Positions 20,646-32,560 are shown, numbered from the stretch's first letter. The stretch: 64,000 nucleotides of DNA from Cristatella mucedo (GCA_009760855.2 WPIO01000060.1:2290001-2354000); one strand, 5' to 3'. The notes: a model not told the origin generated them from the letters alone. Program-made: numbers and translations.

Positions 20646-22977
20646 CCATACACCAGGCACCATGTAAGCACGTATCATCGCACGAAAGATAAACCACAAA
20701 GATGGAACAAATGCCTCAAATAAAAGAAAAAGCGCTTAGGATGATCAACCTTTATCGTGTGCAGATATCGCGTACGATACAGTAAGCAACCTCACGCAGC
20801 ATAATCACCAAACTCAAGCCGCCATGGCTGTGTTGAATTGCTGATTGATACAGCGGGAGTGTCGACGGGCCAGTCGGTGCATTCGGCTCAAAGCCGTAGC
20901 TTGCCGATGCACCATTACTTTTATGGTGGCTAATGAGGGTGCAGCTGGCGAGAATACCCGAAATGCGATTGGTCACCCCACGCTATTGCACGTTCAGCCC
21001 TCGACATCATGTTATCAGTGCTAGCAGAAAGCATTGGCAAATGCGCTCATATTGCTAGGCGGCTATTGCAGAGGAACAAGCTACGCGCTCCTGCGGATCA
21101 ATGCAAGGCGGGTAGGCGTCGGTGAATAAACGGCGGAAGGGCATCATATAATCATATGGTTAATATTAGCCATATATCCCATCGTCTCCATGCATGTGGT
21201 TAGCACATACCGGCATAGCGGTCGTAGCGTTCAAACTAAGCAAGGAGAAGTGAATAGCCTCAATACGAAACGCTGTTGGTATACTTTCAGCTTTGTGCAG
21301 TTCGCCGATGACTAATAATAGTGGTATTGTTATCTGATCGCTTCTATACCGGCGAAAGACAACTGAATCACAAAAATGAGTGGAAACGGGCGAAAGGGAC
21401 AGACGGAAGGAATAGCGACCGAGCGGTAGTATGGTGGTCGAGGACGGTACTACGACACAGTATAGTGCGGCAATATTGTCTCATAATGGTAGGCAAGCGG
21501 CAATGACAAAGTCATGACAAAGTCTTTTTATAGCTCGCAAACAGAACTAGAACTTTTCTATGCACTTTGCCTGTGGTGAAAAACAAGTACGTCAAGTATT
21601 TGCGATAACGTATGCCATTTCGCATAGGCATCTAAGGTCTCAAAAAGGCTATTTTGACATGTGCGAGGCAAATACTGTGAAGAACAGGTGAGCTCTTAGC
21701 TTCTTTTTGCACTCTCAGTTTTGAATGAGCTCCCGAGTTTTGGACCTCATAAACTGAGCATGGTCTCGAAAAAGTTTAGATTGATTAGAGGCCAAAAGAG
21801 CAACAATATTGAAAAAAAATTTTTATAATGCCCTGAAAAAATTCGTTTACATTATTATGCGCCAAAGGTAGCATTGAAATAGGTTAGAATATAGCACTAG
21901 CTGATCGGCCTAAAAGTAGAAAGTCGTTAGAGCTCACTTGTAAGCAATAAACTCGGTGACTTAGCCGGTTATTGATGTTGCTGTCTTTGAGTATCGGAGG
22001 AGTCAGGTGACACTAAATGGACGTCGATCTTGTGTCCCATCGCATTTTATTAATTTATGTGCCTATGTGTCGGCATATGCTTTACTGGGTTATCATCCAC
22101 ACGGTTCGTGCGCGGGTATTGTAGCGTGTGCCCATTAGATTAGTAGCTCATTTATTAAATAGACGTTTCTATATAAAAAAAAGGTTTCTATAAAAAGAGG
22201 TTTCTATATCTGCCAAGGTGCATCCCAAGGTACATCATCAAGGTGCTTCCGCTTACCGCACGTGCATTATAACTAATTTACAAATTTCTTCTCTGCAGTC
22301 AAGGTGGTCTGGAGTGCTGCCGCAGGACGCTGCAGCCCTAGTCAATCGCGTCCTCCGCGGCGACGCACTGCCGCGCGCACGATGAGCTCAAGTCTCGCTA
22401 GCCCCCCGACGGCCGGTTCGGATAACCGGCTCCGATCGCCGCTCGACGCCGACCACGCCGCGTCGCCTCGTCTGCGGGCGCGGGCGCGCACGGCTCCCGC
22501 AGCGAAGCGTCGCGGTCCAGAGCGGTCCGCCAGCGCTGGAGAGCGAACCAGAAGCGCGCGGAAGCTCTCGCTCGAAGCGCTCACGCTGCGCTCGCGAGCG
22601 CTCGGGGGGCCGAGAGCTGCACGCAGCGAAGCACTTTGCCGTCACCATCGACGCAGTGTCGTGCAGACTCTCGCGCCGCGCAGCGCCGGGAGCGTTACCT
22701 TCAGCGGCGCCGTCCGCTTGCGACGGCAGAGAAACCGCGAGCAACGGCTACGTCATCAGACCGTCCGCGTCAGCAAGCGCTCGCCATAACGACCGTGACG
22801 CCGAACCGACGCGTCGGCCTTCTGTTTGTCAGATTCTTCTCGAAATGCTGTCGCCCGTGTCACCTCATCGAGCGAGTCGCATTCCCGACCGCGCGATTTT
22901 TTTCACTCGCTTCGCGCGTCGAGCGCGCTTCAATGCCAGATACCCAGCTGCTGGTCAGCACGAGGAGGATAGCAGTA
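20646..22977. other. Unassigned; possible splice acceptor and GC-rich island from 22.30 kb
   Basis: The part before 22280 shows no gene. At 22286-22299 the plus strand reads TTTCTTCTCTGCAG, a good acceptor, followed by GC-rich sequence open to 22789 in one frame (a Ser/Arg/Ala-rich 161-codon stretch) or ending at an early stop in another. No domain is recognisable, so this is a hint and not an annotated gene. Confidence 0.35.
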
Positions 22978-23152
22978 CAGTCGACGCGGAGTAGAAGAAT
23001 ATCGCATATAGGAATACTCCGCTTGTACGAATAGCAGTTTCGCATCCCAGATTTACTCCAGATATAGTCTCGCTCTACATTTGGGAATACTCCGCCTATG
23101 AGGATGGCCCATTTGCCGGCCCGAGCGTTTTCTTATAAGCGGGGTCGATGGT
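22978..23152 (+). mobile_element. MITE derived from the 60.5-kb pogo-like element
   Basis: It starts TACAGTCGACGCGGAGTAGA (TA at 22976) and contains AATACTCCGCTTGTACGAAT and TTTCGCATCCCAGATTTACT, both of which match the 5' end of the element at 62143. It then contains TTGCCGGCCCGAGCGTTTTC and TTATAAGCGGGGTCGATGG, which match the element's 3' end at 60482-60545. The coding interior is absent, so this is an internal-deletion derivative. Confidence 0.75.
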
Positions 23153-24244
23153 GCTACTGCATGCATTTAGCACCTTCAGTAAGCTAACGGTCTTTCTGTT
23201 CCTTTTGTGCAAGCTGTAAATTTAGTGCATCAAATGACGAAGCGAGATGGAGCGAGAGCGACACTTGTAAAGACAGACAGCACCCACGTTCCGTCAGCCA
23301 CGCGAATGGCAGCGGAAAACCGAACAAATAACGAGCGGAGACAATATTGCGCTCGCTGACTCGCTACGATCGCTGATTCCGCTTAAACACCTGCTGATCG
23401 GCGTAGCGGTTCCTAGCGGTCCACAGCGTCAGCGGACTGGAATGTGCCGACGGTAGGGCCTTTCGCCCCTCGGTGCGTGGCCAGATCGCCGTGCGAAGCT
23501 CTCGTCCGTATCCGCCGCTGGGCGGTAGTCGGAATGCTTGTGTGATGAGGCCTGGGTCCCAGCAGTGCCGCGGTTTTGCGGAGGAAAATGGCGTATCTTT
23601 CGGAAGAGTTCTCATGCGTTGGTCACCTTCGACAGTCACCTGGAACGCGTGGCTCTCTAAAACGCAATGCTGCGAGTCGCAGCAGCGCTGAGACTGCGAA
23701 GCGTAAGAGCCAGGCTGTCACTCGCACTGCAAAGGACGCTGGCGCTGAATGGGTGAGCAGAGCTTGTACACCGAACAGACTCCAGCATTAAAGCAGTGAG
23801 GCTATCGAGGGTAAACAGAATTAAGATGGCTCTTTAAAACGAAGAGAATTTTTTCCGGCGAGGCTTCGAAGCGGCAGAAATTAAAACTTCGCGCTCGACT
23901 TCCGCCGGAATCGCAAGCTCGTCAAGCCCAACAGCAAGGCCGCGGTGGCGGCGACGGCATCGCCAAGCGTTCGAAAAATTAGCTAATCACGAAGGCAGAA
24001 AGCTCATAATTATGAACCAGAGAATGGCGAGAAAGCTATTGTTTTGCTGGACTTGTTTGTTTTTCTTTTGACTACAGCTAGTGCTGCTGTTACTGCTATA
24101 GTCACTACTTTTTCCACGGCTACTGTTTCCGCTTTTTATGTGCTACAATAGACGCTACTGCTGCCACTTTTAACACTGCCGCTCATGCTTCGAAATGAAC
24201 GAGTTTCTATAACTGACACGTGTCTAATTTCAGGTGATCGTGTT
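23153..24244. other. No gene recognised
   Basis: Overlapping short frames at 23364-23791 have no motif. Positions 24065-24185 are rich in imperfect CTGCTGTTAC-type words. No RNA gene is evident. Confidence 0.4.
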
Positions 24245-24415
24245 GACAAGAGCCGTGATGGCACACTAGGTAAGGCGGTTGCTTTCACGACCTCGGTCCC
24301 GAGGTCGTTGGTTCGATTCCTGCGGTGGGCGATTCTTTATCGCCACTGCAAGCGGTGGTGATAGCCATAAAGGCTCTTCTGTCGCTATACAAAAAGAGGC
24401 TGTTTAATCAGCTAG
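24245..24415 (+). mobile_element. SINE-2 copy, best preserved
   Basis: The A-box TGGCACACTAGG and perfect B-box GGTTCGATTCC (about 24311) sit in a tRNA-like head. A hairpin TTTATCGCCACTGCAAGCGG/TGGTGATAG follows, and the end is GGCTCTTCTGTCGCTATACA. The related copies at 15.9, 16.7, 59.1 and 59.5 kb define the family. Confidence 0.88.
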
Positions 24416-25107
24416 GTTTTCTTTTTTCTTTCTTTACTACAGTCCACCATTCATTCTGATGCTGAGATATCCATATTGACTTTTCTCACTGCAAAGTCAA
24501 TCTGGCGCGAGGTTAAGCTAATATATTGATAATCAAAATTGAACATTGGTAGATCTTCATAGGAGCAACCTGATCTCAATTCAAGTCGCTTTACATCTCG
24601 CTGCAAGATTGCAATAGCCAAGCGGTACTGACAGGCAACTCTTCAAGCTTAGACCAAAATACAAAACACAGGAAGACGCTTGTAGCCGCTGTCTACTAGG
24701 AATTCTGGGTAGTAGTGTGCCCTGAATACTGCACAGATAAGCGAGCGAAGCACGTGGAAAAGAATTAATTTTACTTTAGCATAAGGAAATTTGAGAAGAA
24801 CACGCGGGTCTTTAGCTGAAAAATAAACTATGCATAACCAACGTAGGTGGTAACAGACTCCGAAAGTAAGTTCTAGACTTTCCGTTCGTAGGAACTAAAA
24901 GCCAGATCAACAAATGATTTTAATTTAACGGGATGCTTGGGGAGATGACTGCAAGCCAAGAAGCGAGTGACAAGAGAGCACGTAACTGGGGTAGCAAGAA
25001 GTTCGGAAAGGTAGGTTGGTGTAAGCGAGTGAGGTAGTGACCTGTAAGAGGGAGTGAGAGTCGAAGTATATTTGACGTTAAATATGGAGCCAGCGAAACT
25101 TTGACAG
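24416..25107. other. No gene recognised
   Basis: Only short frames are present. No motif, repeat family or RNA gene was identified. Confidence 0.45.
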
Positions 25108-25815
25108 AATAATAGTAGTAGTAATACTACTAATGTATAGCACCCTCGGAAAACTTAATCGCTATCTGGGCACTTTAAATATGCCGTAAATGAAGCATGA
25201 TCTAGTTGTTGGTAATGGCATACTCAATTTCAAAAAGCATAACATGGTTAGAGGTAAAATGCACAGGGTCAGCATGCAAGTTTGGTTAGTGGTATCGTGC
25301 ACAGTGTCAGCACGCATATGCACACAAGGGGAGAATCACAAGGACCCACTAAATGCTGCGATAAACAGTTGCATTGTAGCTTCTTTTTGAATGTCGTCAA
25401 ATCTGGGGATGCAGTGAAGTAAGTCGGTAGTGAATTCCAGGCTGTGGAAGTACACAAACCAAAGACTGGGTCTCCAAATGATTTGAGGTTCATACGAGGT
25501 GTATGTCTGCAATTAGATTCAGAAAATTGGGTGGCATGATGCCTAGCCTGGCGACGGAATAGGTCTGAAAGCTAAGCGCTGGAGCCAGAGAATGAAGGGA
25601 CCTAAAAGCGAATGGAAGGAATTGCTGTGATGTAGCTGCTACGCCATTTTTGAAAGAAAAAAACGAGTTGCTTATCAGTTTTAGATGATTAAGAGAACAA
25701 GCTGGAGTCCTTAATAATGAGGTTTTAAACAGTCCAGATGCGACACAAATGCTTGAACTAATGGCTGTCATTTTACCCTGGTATAAGCAAGCCCGGATTC
25801 CGGCCATGTTCCAAC
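25108..25815 (-). mobile_element. LINE-A copy: thumb and C-terminal region plus 3' tail
   Basis: On the minus strand from 25807: IRACLYQGKMTAISSSICVA, LLRTPACSLNHLKLISNS and FAFRSLHSLAPALS, then, in another frame, KSFGDPVFGLCTSTAWNSLP. The usual 3' untranslated words and a tail ending at 25108 follow. It is diverged and frameshifted. Confidence 0.82.
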
Positions 25816-26514
25816 AGCGTCGGCAGTTTGCTTAACCAACGGCAATTCGTTATGGATTGCAGCCCCCTGACTGGGCAGACGTCACTGGGGTGATCCTGAA
25901 CGAACCAATCTTTTTAATCTTGACCAACATTGCGCTTGCAGTAGCGTAGGGCCAGACTGAATAGATGGTAAAATTAAAGAGGGGCCCTGTGAACCTGACC
26001 TTGACTTGTATCGCCTACTGTATCTACAGCCTCGCACTTAAACAGGCGTCCGCGGAGAGTCCGCGGACTTCGGATGCACCTTGGACTGCTGTTGGCGTCT
26101 ATACTACGTCTACACTTATCGACGTAGAAACTAACCGAGTTTAGCCAGTTCTGCCAGTCGTACACCTAGGAGACTTGGCGTGTCGAGAGGCGCTCACAAT
26201 GTGTCTTGAGTTCAATCGCGTCAAATGCTGGAGTGATCTTAGAGAAGTGGCCGCGAGGCCCCCACCCTGACCAGCACGGTCTTTGGTAACCCGCAGTAGG
26301 GTGGTTTCTGGTGGAGAATGGAACTGAATCTTCGATTCAAACCGGCTTGCAAGATGCACAGATGCAATCTCCGACGCCGTAAAATTGTCGTGAATACGAA
26401 CGGCAGAAGCTAGACCGGACACAGTTTACTACTCAAGTTTTCGTGATCTAGGCACGGATTGCTAATGAGGTCCCAGACTGCAACTGCTTTCAGAGGGTTG
26501 TGGTCATCAAATCA
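25816..26514. other. No gene recognised
   Basis: Short minus-strand frames at 25974-26422 have no known motif. Confidence 0.4.
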
Positions 26515-26672
26515 TTTATTCATTTTGTTATTCATTTTGTTTGTTTTTCAAGCATGATTTTACTTACTATTCTATTGCGTATCACTTTGCAGCAAATTTA
26601 AAGCGCCTAGAAAGAGATTAAGTTCTCTGAGGGCGCTTTATCAAGTGCAATATTATTATTATTATTATTATC
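26515..26672 (+). mobile_element. LINE-A 3' tail
   Basis: TTATTCATTTTGTTTGTTTT, CACTTTGCAGCAAATTTAAA, AGAGATTAAGTTCTCTGAGG, then (TTA)n. It is nearly identical to the tail of the copy ending at 32125. Confidence 0.88.
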
Positions 26673-26822
26673 AACTGTGACGTCACATGGGTCGTTTTTC
26701 CTTTTTTGGGATGTTGGGCAGCAACGCGGTCTTGGCACCCTTTAAGGAAACCTTTTGGGACTGAGTCAAGTGGACAAGTGGTCTGCATAGCCTGCGAGAT
26801 ATGCACTGCGACGATTTCAATA

Positions 26823-26925
26823 GAGACGAGAGGTCAAAGGAGACGAGAGGTCAAAGGAGACGAGAGGTCAAAGGAGACGAGAGGTCAAAGGCGACGAGAG
26901 GTCAAAGGAGACGGGAGGAAAAGGA
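26823..26925. repeat. 17-bp minisatellite, about 6 copies
   Basis: The unit GAGACGAGAGGTCAAAG is repeated head to tail with one substitution in the fifth unit. Each unit contains AGGTCAAAGG, which resembles a nuclear-receptor half-site followed by a weak second half. Confidence 0.92.
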
Positions 26926-27439
26926 GAAGGGTGATGTTGGAATGTCATTGTTGCGGTCATGGCAACGAGGGGAACGAGCGCCTAATCCCATTTGTCTAAC
27001 CTGCGAATAATTTGGAGAAATGCTCTGCCAACTCTACATTAAGATAACTGGGCCGTGTTCTTGCTTGTGAGCGGTTAAAATCGTCGAGAATGGACATCGA
27101 AGAATTTAGTTTATGGATTTTCGATTCCATAATTTATCTAAAATAAAATCACGCAAAGCCTTAGCTGAATTGGATTGATAAGCACTACGATAATCTACAA
27201 ATACCAAGCGGCTAAGAATGAGCATACTTATTTGTGGCAATTTCAAAAAAGCTCTCGTGTATTACTCCTGCGTTTTTGCATGTCGGCCATAAGCCTGTGG
27301 ACGTCTATGGGGGAGGCGTAAGTATCGCTTTCGGAGGTAAAAATCATATCAGATGTTGGCAGGCGTCGTGTTTTAGCATAAAAAACGTGGATTAAAGAGC
27401 TCCAGGACAGTCGAGCGTAAGCACAGAGTGTGCTAATTT
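26926..27439. other. No gene recognised; possibly decayed LINE sequence
   Basis: This lies directly downstream (minus strand) of a LINE endonuclease fragment and may be its continuation toward the reverse transcriptase, but the translation is too broken to confirm. Confidence 0.35.
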
Positions 27440-27835
27440 GCTGCGGATTTCATCAACGTCAGTGTAATTTGGTTACCTTGGCTCACACACAGCGTTAGGT
27501 GTTAAAACACAATATATACTCAAAGTATAATGAATTTCCCTTTGGATCAGATTTGAATAAGGGTAGCAATAGATGTTTACTCTAGAAGCTTGTGGAAGTA
27601 TTGCGTTAAGCGCGTATCCTTTTATATGCTCAGAGATTTGAACGTGAGTACGGAGGCAGAAGGACTCAGGCAGTGCGAATCTATTGGAACAGACCGTACC
27701 AGATGGGCTGAACAAATATATATTGAAATCATCCCGAATGAAAAGAGGGTGATTCCTCTTTGAGAACGTTAAGCGACATCCGGAAAAACCAGAGATGAAG
27801 CTCGGATGTCTTACTAGGAATACCTCTGGGCTCAT
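27440..27835 (-). mobile_element. LINE apurinic-type endonuclease C-terminal fragment
   Basis: The minus-strand frame from 27835 reads RDDFNIYLFSPSGTVCSNRF and later HVQISEHIKGYALNAILPQA. This fits the non-LTR endonuclease pattern GDFNIH...(about 25 residues)...HV...PTHxxGHTLDLVI. The catalytic-loop Gly-Asp-Phe-Asn has become DDFN and the GHTLD motif GYALN, so the fragment is inactive. It faces away from the adjacent plus-strand LINE-A copy and is a separate insertion or a rearranged piece. Confidence 0.6.
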
Positions 27836-27881
27836 TGCTTAGTTATGTTCATTTCACGGTTTAAACATTTCCTCTTGCCGG

Positions 27882-28985
27882 TTTAATTGCCAGACACAAT
27901 CTAGGCTTTCATTTCTACGCAGATGGAACTCAGTTGTACCTTTGCTTCTATTCCTTCCAGCCCTCCAGAAAGTCGAATTCTCTCAATTCTCCTGCTGCAT
28001 GTATTGATGACATCCGCACATTGATGGTAGCAAATTTTCGTAAATTGAATGATGATAAAAACCAACTTACTAGTTACACACAAACCAAGTGCGATTCAAA
28101 CACTCACAATCGGCTCTGCCAGCATATTTCCTGTTTAACCTGAACGAAATCTAGGTGTCCTGTTCCAAAGTGACCTTTCATTAGATGACCACATCAGCTC
28201 CATAGCCAGGTCTGCCTACTTTCAGCTGCATAACGTTGGTAAAATGTGGGCTTGTTTAGGCAGAGATAACACATCTAAATTTGTCCATGCATTTGTGAAA
28301 TTCCTCCAAGACCTCTGTAACTCACTGTTTGCCAGTCTAGTGGCCAGTGAAATCAGGTGCTTACACTTTGTGCAAAACTCTGCAGCTAAGCTTATCTGTC
28401 GTGAGCGTTGCTGTTGCCACGTCACATCACTTCTCACAGACATGCACTGGCTACCAGTTAAGCAACAAATTGACTTCAAGGTTCTGTCATTCAATTTTAG
28501 GTCCCTTCATTCTTTGGCATCAGCATGCCAATCAGATTTACTCCTCCGCCGGGCTATACATCGTTCCACTCGTTTTTCAAAATCTAATTGTTTACCTATA
28601 CCTCTTACGAGCCTCAAACCCTTTGGAGACCGTGCATTTAGTTCATATGTTCCTGAAGCCCGGAACTCACTCGCGACTTGTGTCACGACATCCCCTGACT
28701 TGACCACATTTTAAAAGAAATTAAAAGCGCAGCTATTTATGACAGCATTTAGTGGTCCATGTTATTCGTCCTCTATGTACTTATACGTGCTGACACTGTG
28801 GCATGCTGCCACTAATCACACTTGCATGCTGATCCTGTGCGTGTCACTCCTAACCATGCTATGCTTGCTGTAATTGATCACGCGACCACTAGCCATTCGT
28901 TCGTGCTTCCTTTGCAGCAAATTTAAAGTGTGCAAAAAGAGATTGAGTTCTCTGAGGGCGCTACATTAAACGTGTTATTACTACT
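27882..28985 (+). mobile_element. LINE-A copy with mutated catalytic motif
   Basis: The reverse transcriptase region begins near the palm: the catalytic motif reads FYADGTQLYLCF, with Gly in place of the second Asp of FYADD. NSLNSPAACIDDIR, VANFRKLNDDKN, LLTDMHWLPVKQQIDFKVLS, FGDRAFSSYVPEARNSLAT and the standard 3' tail to 28985 follow. Several frameshifts separate the blocks. It is 5' truncated. Confidence 0.88.
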
Positions 28986-30967
28986 AGCAGATGATAAATT
29001 ATTAACACCATCGCCAAGTTGACCATACCTGGGCTGAGGAATACATGTTCAAAAGGTTCCCCAGTAGGAATTCGACATTGGCTTGACATCTAAATAGATT
29101 CGAGCTACCATGGCTAAAACAGGTTTCGACGCTATCGAAGCACAAAATGGGAATTTCCAAAGGCGGTTGTCATCGATGATCGTGGAATTCGTGGCCACCT
29201 CATCTCTGTGACCGCGAAATGGCCTCTACGAGCCTCGGGCTCGTAGGAAACAGCCTTTCGTCGCTGCATTCTAGAATCGCAAGCTAGAGCTTCAAAGCGG
29301 TCGCGCCGAGCTTGGAGAGTCGGCCTAACTACCATTGTGCTAAAGAGATTGGGAGCAGCTATGGCGGGAAGAAGTGAATAGTGAAACTGCTACGTCACTC
29401 TAATTGCAGTGCGTGTGCGGCCATTACAAACAACAGGACTGATGTCAGTCAGAGCCGGGTGGCACCCTTTAGTAGCCCGGCTTGTTCTTCGAGCGATAAT
29501 TAGAACTGGCGAAGCCTTACACGGTCGAGGGACAGGCATAATCACTGCCTGAATGAGCAGGAAATTGCAGCAAGCATGCTCGGCTGTGCAGCCGGTAATG
29601 CAACTGACAGGTGCCGCGTGCAACGCCAACACATCGGTAGGAGGCACGCAATCACAGCCCGCATTCTGAGTTGCATTTTGTGGCATGTTTGCATCGTGTT
29701 TGCGTGTTTGTGTCAAGACGGCTAAGGAAGAGGTGAAAAAGTGCAACAGCTCGCTCTCTGGCACATGGCTCATGTCGAAGAGCAAAAACCCGGTGGCGCC
29801 TGACTCTTGTCAGGTTTAGAAGAAATGTTTGCTGAGCGCAGAATCTGTTTGTAATCGATTGCTTTAACCTTCAGAGAAGTGGGGCGCTTTCAAAATTCAA
29901 TCGATTTTTCAGTAATCATATTTATTTCTTTATTTCATGCTTCTAGTTAATTGAATTGCGAAGTTACCACGAAAATGTGCACGTTTTCATACGCCACGTT
30001 TGTAACCAGGCACGATGGGATCGATTGGCTTTTAGCTCTCCATTTAATCTCATTAAGTTAGCAATGCGACGAAGTCAAGTGACCTTGACGTAGAAAAAAT
30101 ACGTTCTTCTCTGCCTCATTACCTCATCGCCGTGTGAGTGGTTTTGTCGATAGCAGAAGCTGATTAATTAGTAAGATATTCAATGATCAGCTGATGACCT
30201 GTGCGATTCACCGGAATTTTCCTATTTTTCCCAGCAAGAGTCATCTCACATTTACGGAAACCGTGGATACGATGGGATCAAATTCTCTATCTCAATCTCA
30301 CGCTCCCGTGCAAAGTGCCTGGGAGTGACTCACTTCTCTTGAAGCGCCATGCCTAGGTCTTACTTCTACTGTAACGAAACCCCCACTGCGCTCCCTGCTT
30401 GAGACAAATAGGCTGGTGACGGTATCAAAACTGCTGTCCGCGCACCTGTTGACTCTAGGAAGCAATTCAGTTCTTGTGAGGTAGCTTTCCCTACTGGATT
30501 TTACTGACGTCAGTTCCGTCGTGCGACCACTATCCTTTAACCTTTTCAACATCTACTAAGCCTACCTAATCGAGCGTCCTGAATGTCCCGCGATAGAAAT
30601 TTTTTGTTCCAGAGTTACTCGGCCATACGGTCGATCTCTTTCTTGACGGCGAGCCTAGCTCGTGTGCCCTTGGCGGATTGCTTCGGGTGCGAGGCGAATC
30701 AACGTGGGCTTCAAAGATCTCCGTACTCCACTCGACGGTGAGTTGACAAGCAGACGACACGTTCATTACACGCAGTCGCCACGCCTTTTTGACGAGTCGC
30801 GAACGTTTCGCATTTTTAGAGAATCGGCCTGGCTGGCGGCGACTCCGAATAGCTAGACGTCGTCATCATCTACGGGACGACGGCGTCTCCGTCTGCACCG
30901 GCAAAGTCTCCGAATCCCCATTTTCCAGCTTTGAGATTCCTGCCTTCATCAAGCACCAAATTGATTC
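28986..30967. other. No gene recognised over about 2 kb
   Basis: Frames on the minus strand (29390-29785, 131 codons) and around 30298-30983 carry no known motif. A donor-like ACG/GTGAGTTG at about 30738 follows an open plus-strand frame from 30662, but the context is too weak to call an exon. Confidence 0.4.
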
Positions 30968-32092
30968 ACTCTCGCTGATGTGATTGCCAAGCACAATCTA
31001 GGCTTTCACTTCTATGCGGATGACACTCAGTTGTACCTTTGCTTTGATCCCTCCCAGCCTTCGAGCACCTCAAACTCTCTCAACTCACTTGCTGCATGCA
31101 TTGATGACATCCGATCATGGATGGCAGCAAATTTTCTAAAACTAAACGATGATAAAACTAACTTACTAGTTATGGGCAAACCTAGTGTTATTCAGAAATT
31201 GGAAAGGCTGACTTTCGAAATTGGCTCTGCCAGCATATCTCCAGTTGCATCAGCTCGAAATCTAGGTGTCATATTCCAAAGCGACCTCTCGTTAGACGAC
31301 CACATCAGCTCCACAGTCAAATCAGCCTATTTTCAGCTTCATAACATTGCTAAAATTAGGGCTTGTTTAGATAAGGATACCACGTCCAAGTTGGTCCATG
31401 CATTTGTGACATCTCGTCTCGACTTCTGCAACTCACTGCTTACTGGCCTACCAGCATGTGCGATCAGGCGATTGCAGCTGGTGCAAAACTCTGCAGCTAG
31501 GCTTGTCTGTCGTGAGCGTCGCAGTTGCCACATTACTCCACTTCTCGCCGACCTGCACTGGTTACCAGTCAAGCAACGGATTGACTTCAAGGTTTTGTCG
31601 CTCACTTTTAGGTCTCTTCATTCTATGGCTCCAGCCTATCTTTCAGATATACTACCCCATCAGGCAAAGCATCGTACCACTCGCTTTTCGGAATCCAACA
31701 GTCTCGAAATACCTCGTACAAACCTTAAATCCTTTGGAGACCGTGCATTTAGCTCGTATGCTCCCACAGCCTGGAACTCCCTCCCGACCTGCATCAGAAC
31801 ATCCCCTGACCTGACCACATTTAAAAGAAACTTAAAAACACACCTATTTAGGACAGCATTTAGTGGGTCCATGTGATTCGTCCTCGATGTGCTTATGCGT
31901 GCTGACACTGTGCATGCTGTCACTAACCACATTTGCATGCTGACCCAGTGCATGTAACCCCTAACCATGTTATTCATTTTGTTTGTTTTTCAAGCATGAT
32001 TTTACTTACTATTCTGTTGCGTATCACTTTGCAGCAAATGTAAAGCGCCTAGAAAGAGATTAAGTTCTCTGAGGGCGCTTTATCAAGTGCAA

Positions 32093-32125
<33 letters not shown>
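30968..32125 (+). mobile_element. LINE-A copy with the longest intact reverse transcriptase frame (298 codons)
   Basis: An uninterrupted frame (30980-31876, 298 codons) encodes the second half of an L2/CR1-like reverse transcriptase: [20 protein letters not shown] (catalytic pair intact), LAACIDDIRSWMAANFLKLN, GVIFQSDLSLDDHISSTVKS, SRLDFCNSLLTGLPACAIRR, LQLVQNSAARLVCRERRSCH, LHWLPVKQRIDFKVLSLTFR, FGDRAFSSYAPTAWNSLP and a C-terminus LKTHLFRTAFSGSM. The 3' untranslated region and (ATT)n tail run to 32125. It begins in the palm domain, so the endonuclease and fingers are missing: a 5'-truncated insertion, typical of target-primed reverse transcription. It is dead as an autonomous element but is the best reference for the family here. 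Confidence 0.95.
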
Positions 32126-32154
32126 ACGATGCACAATCTACAATATATACGAGT

Positions 32155-32560
32155 TATCTTCTTTTCGCCCTCTTGCACCAGCCTACCTAAAAGACTCCCC
32201 TCAGAGCTCTTCCACTCAGAGCGCTCTAGCACCCTCGCACCCTCAGTGCTCAGCGTCTAGTCGTCCCGCCGTCTCTCGAACTAAGCGGAAGTCTTTTGGA
32301 CATGGAGCCTTAAGTTCGTAAGCAGCCAAAGATTGGAATTCGCTTGCGGCCAATTGTCACAAAGTAATCACTGATCGAGATGACCTTGCGCAATATAGGC
32401 CTCAGCTAGAAGACGCATCTGCTCCCTTCACCCCAGCAGTTGCGGTGCGCGCCTTTCACGTCCAAGGTCAAGGTGAATGCATTTTATGACGGGTGGTGGG
32501 CTCATTCTTGTGCCTTATGCGGAGTGCCTGTATATAAAGAAGCTCTCATTGAGTGCTTTA
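32155..32560 (+). mobile_element. LINE-C fragment: C-terminal coding scrap of another LINE
   Basis: The frame reads SRTKRKSFGHGALSS, then AAKDWNSLAANCHKV, matching the KSFGDRAFSSYAPxAWNSLP block at the C-terminus of these LINEs but with diverged residues and a different 3' end (TTGTGCCTTATGCGGAGTGC). A third family or an old LINE-B relative. Confidence 0.6.

Noticed and set aside
24245-24320. A genuine tRNA gene
   Set aside because: The A and B boxes are good, but the acceptor stem does not pair and the same head occurs with a shared non-tRNA tail in several copies, so it is a SINE.
26823-26925. CRISPR-like array
   Set aside because: Units are contiguous without spacers and the context is animal nuclear DNA, so it is a minisatellite.
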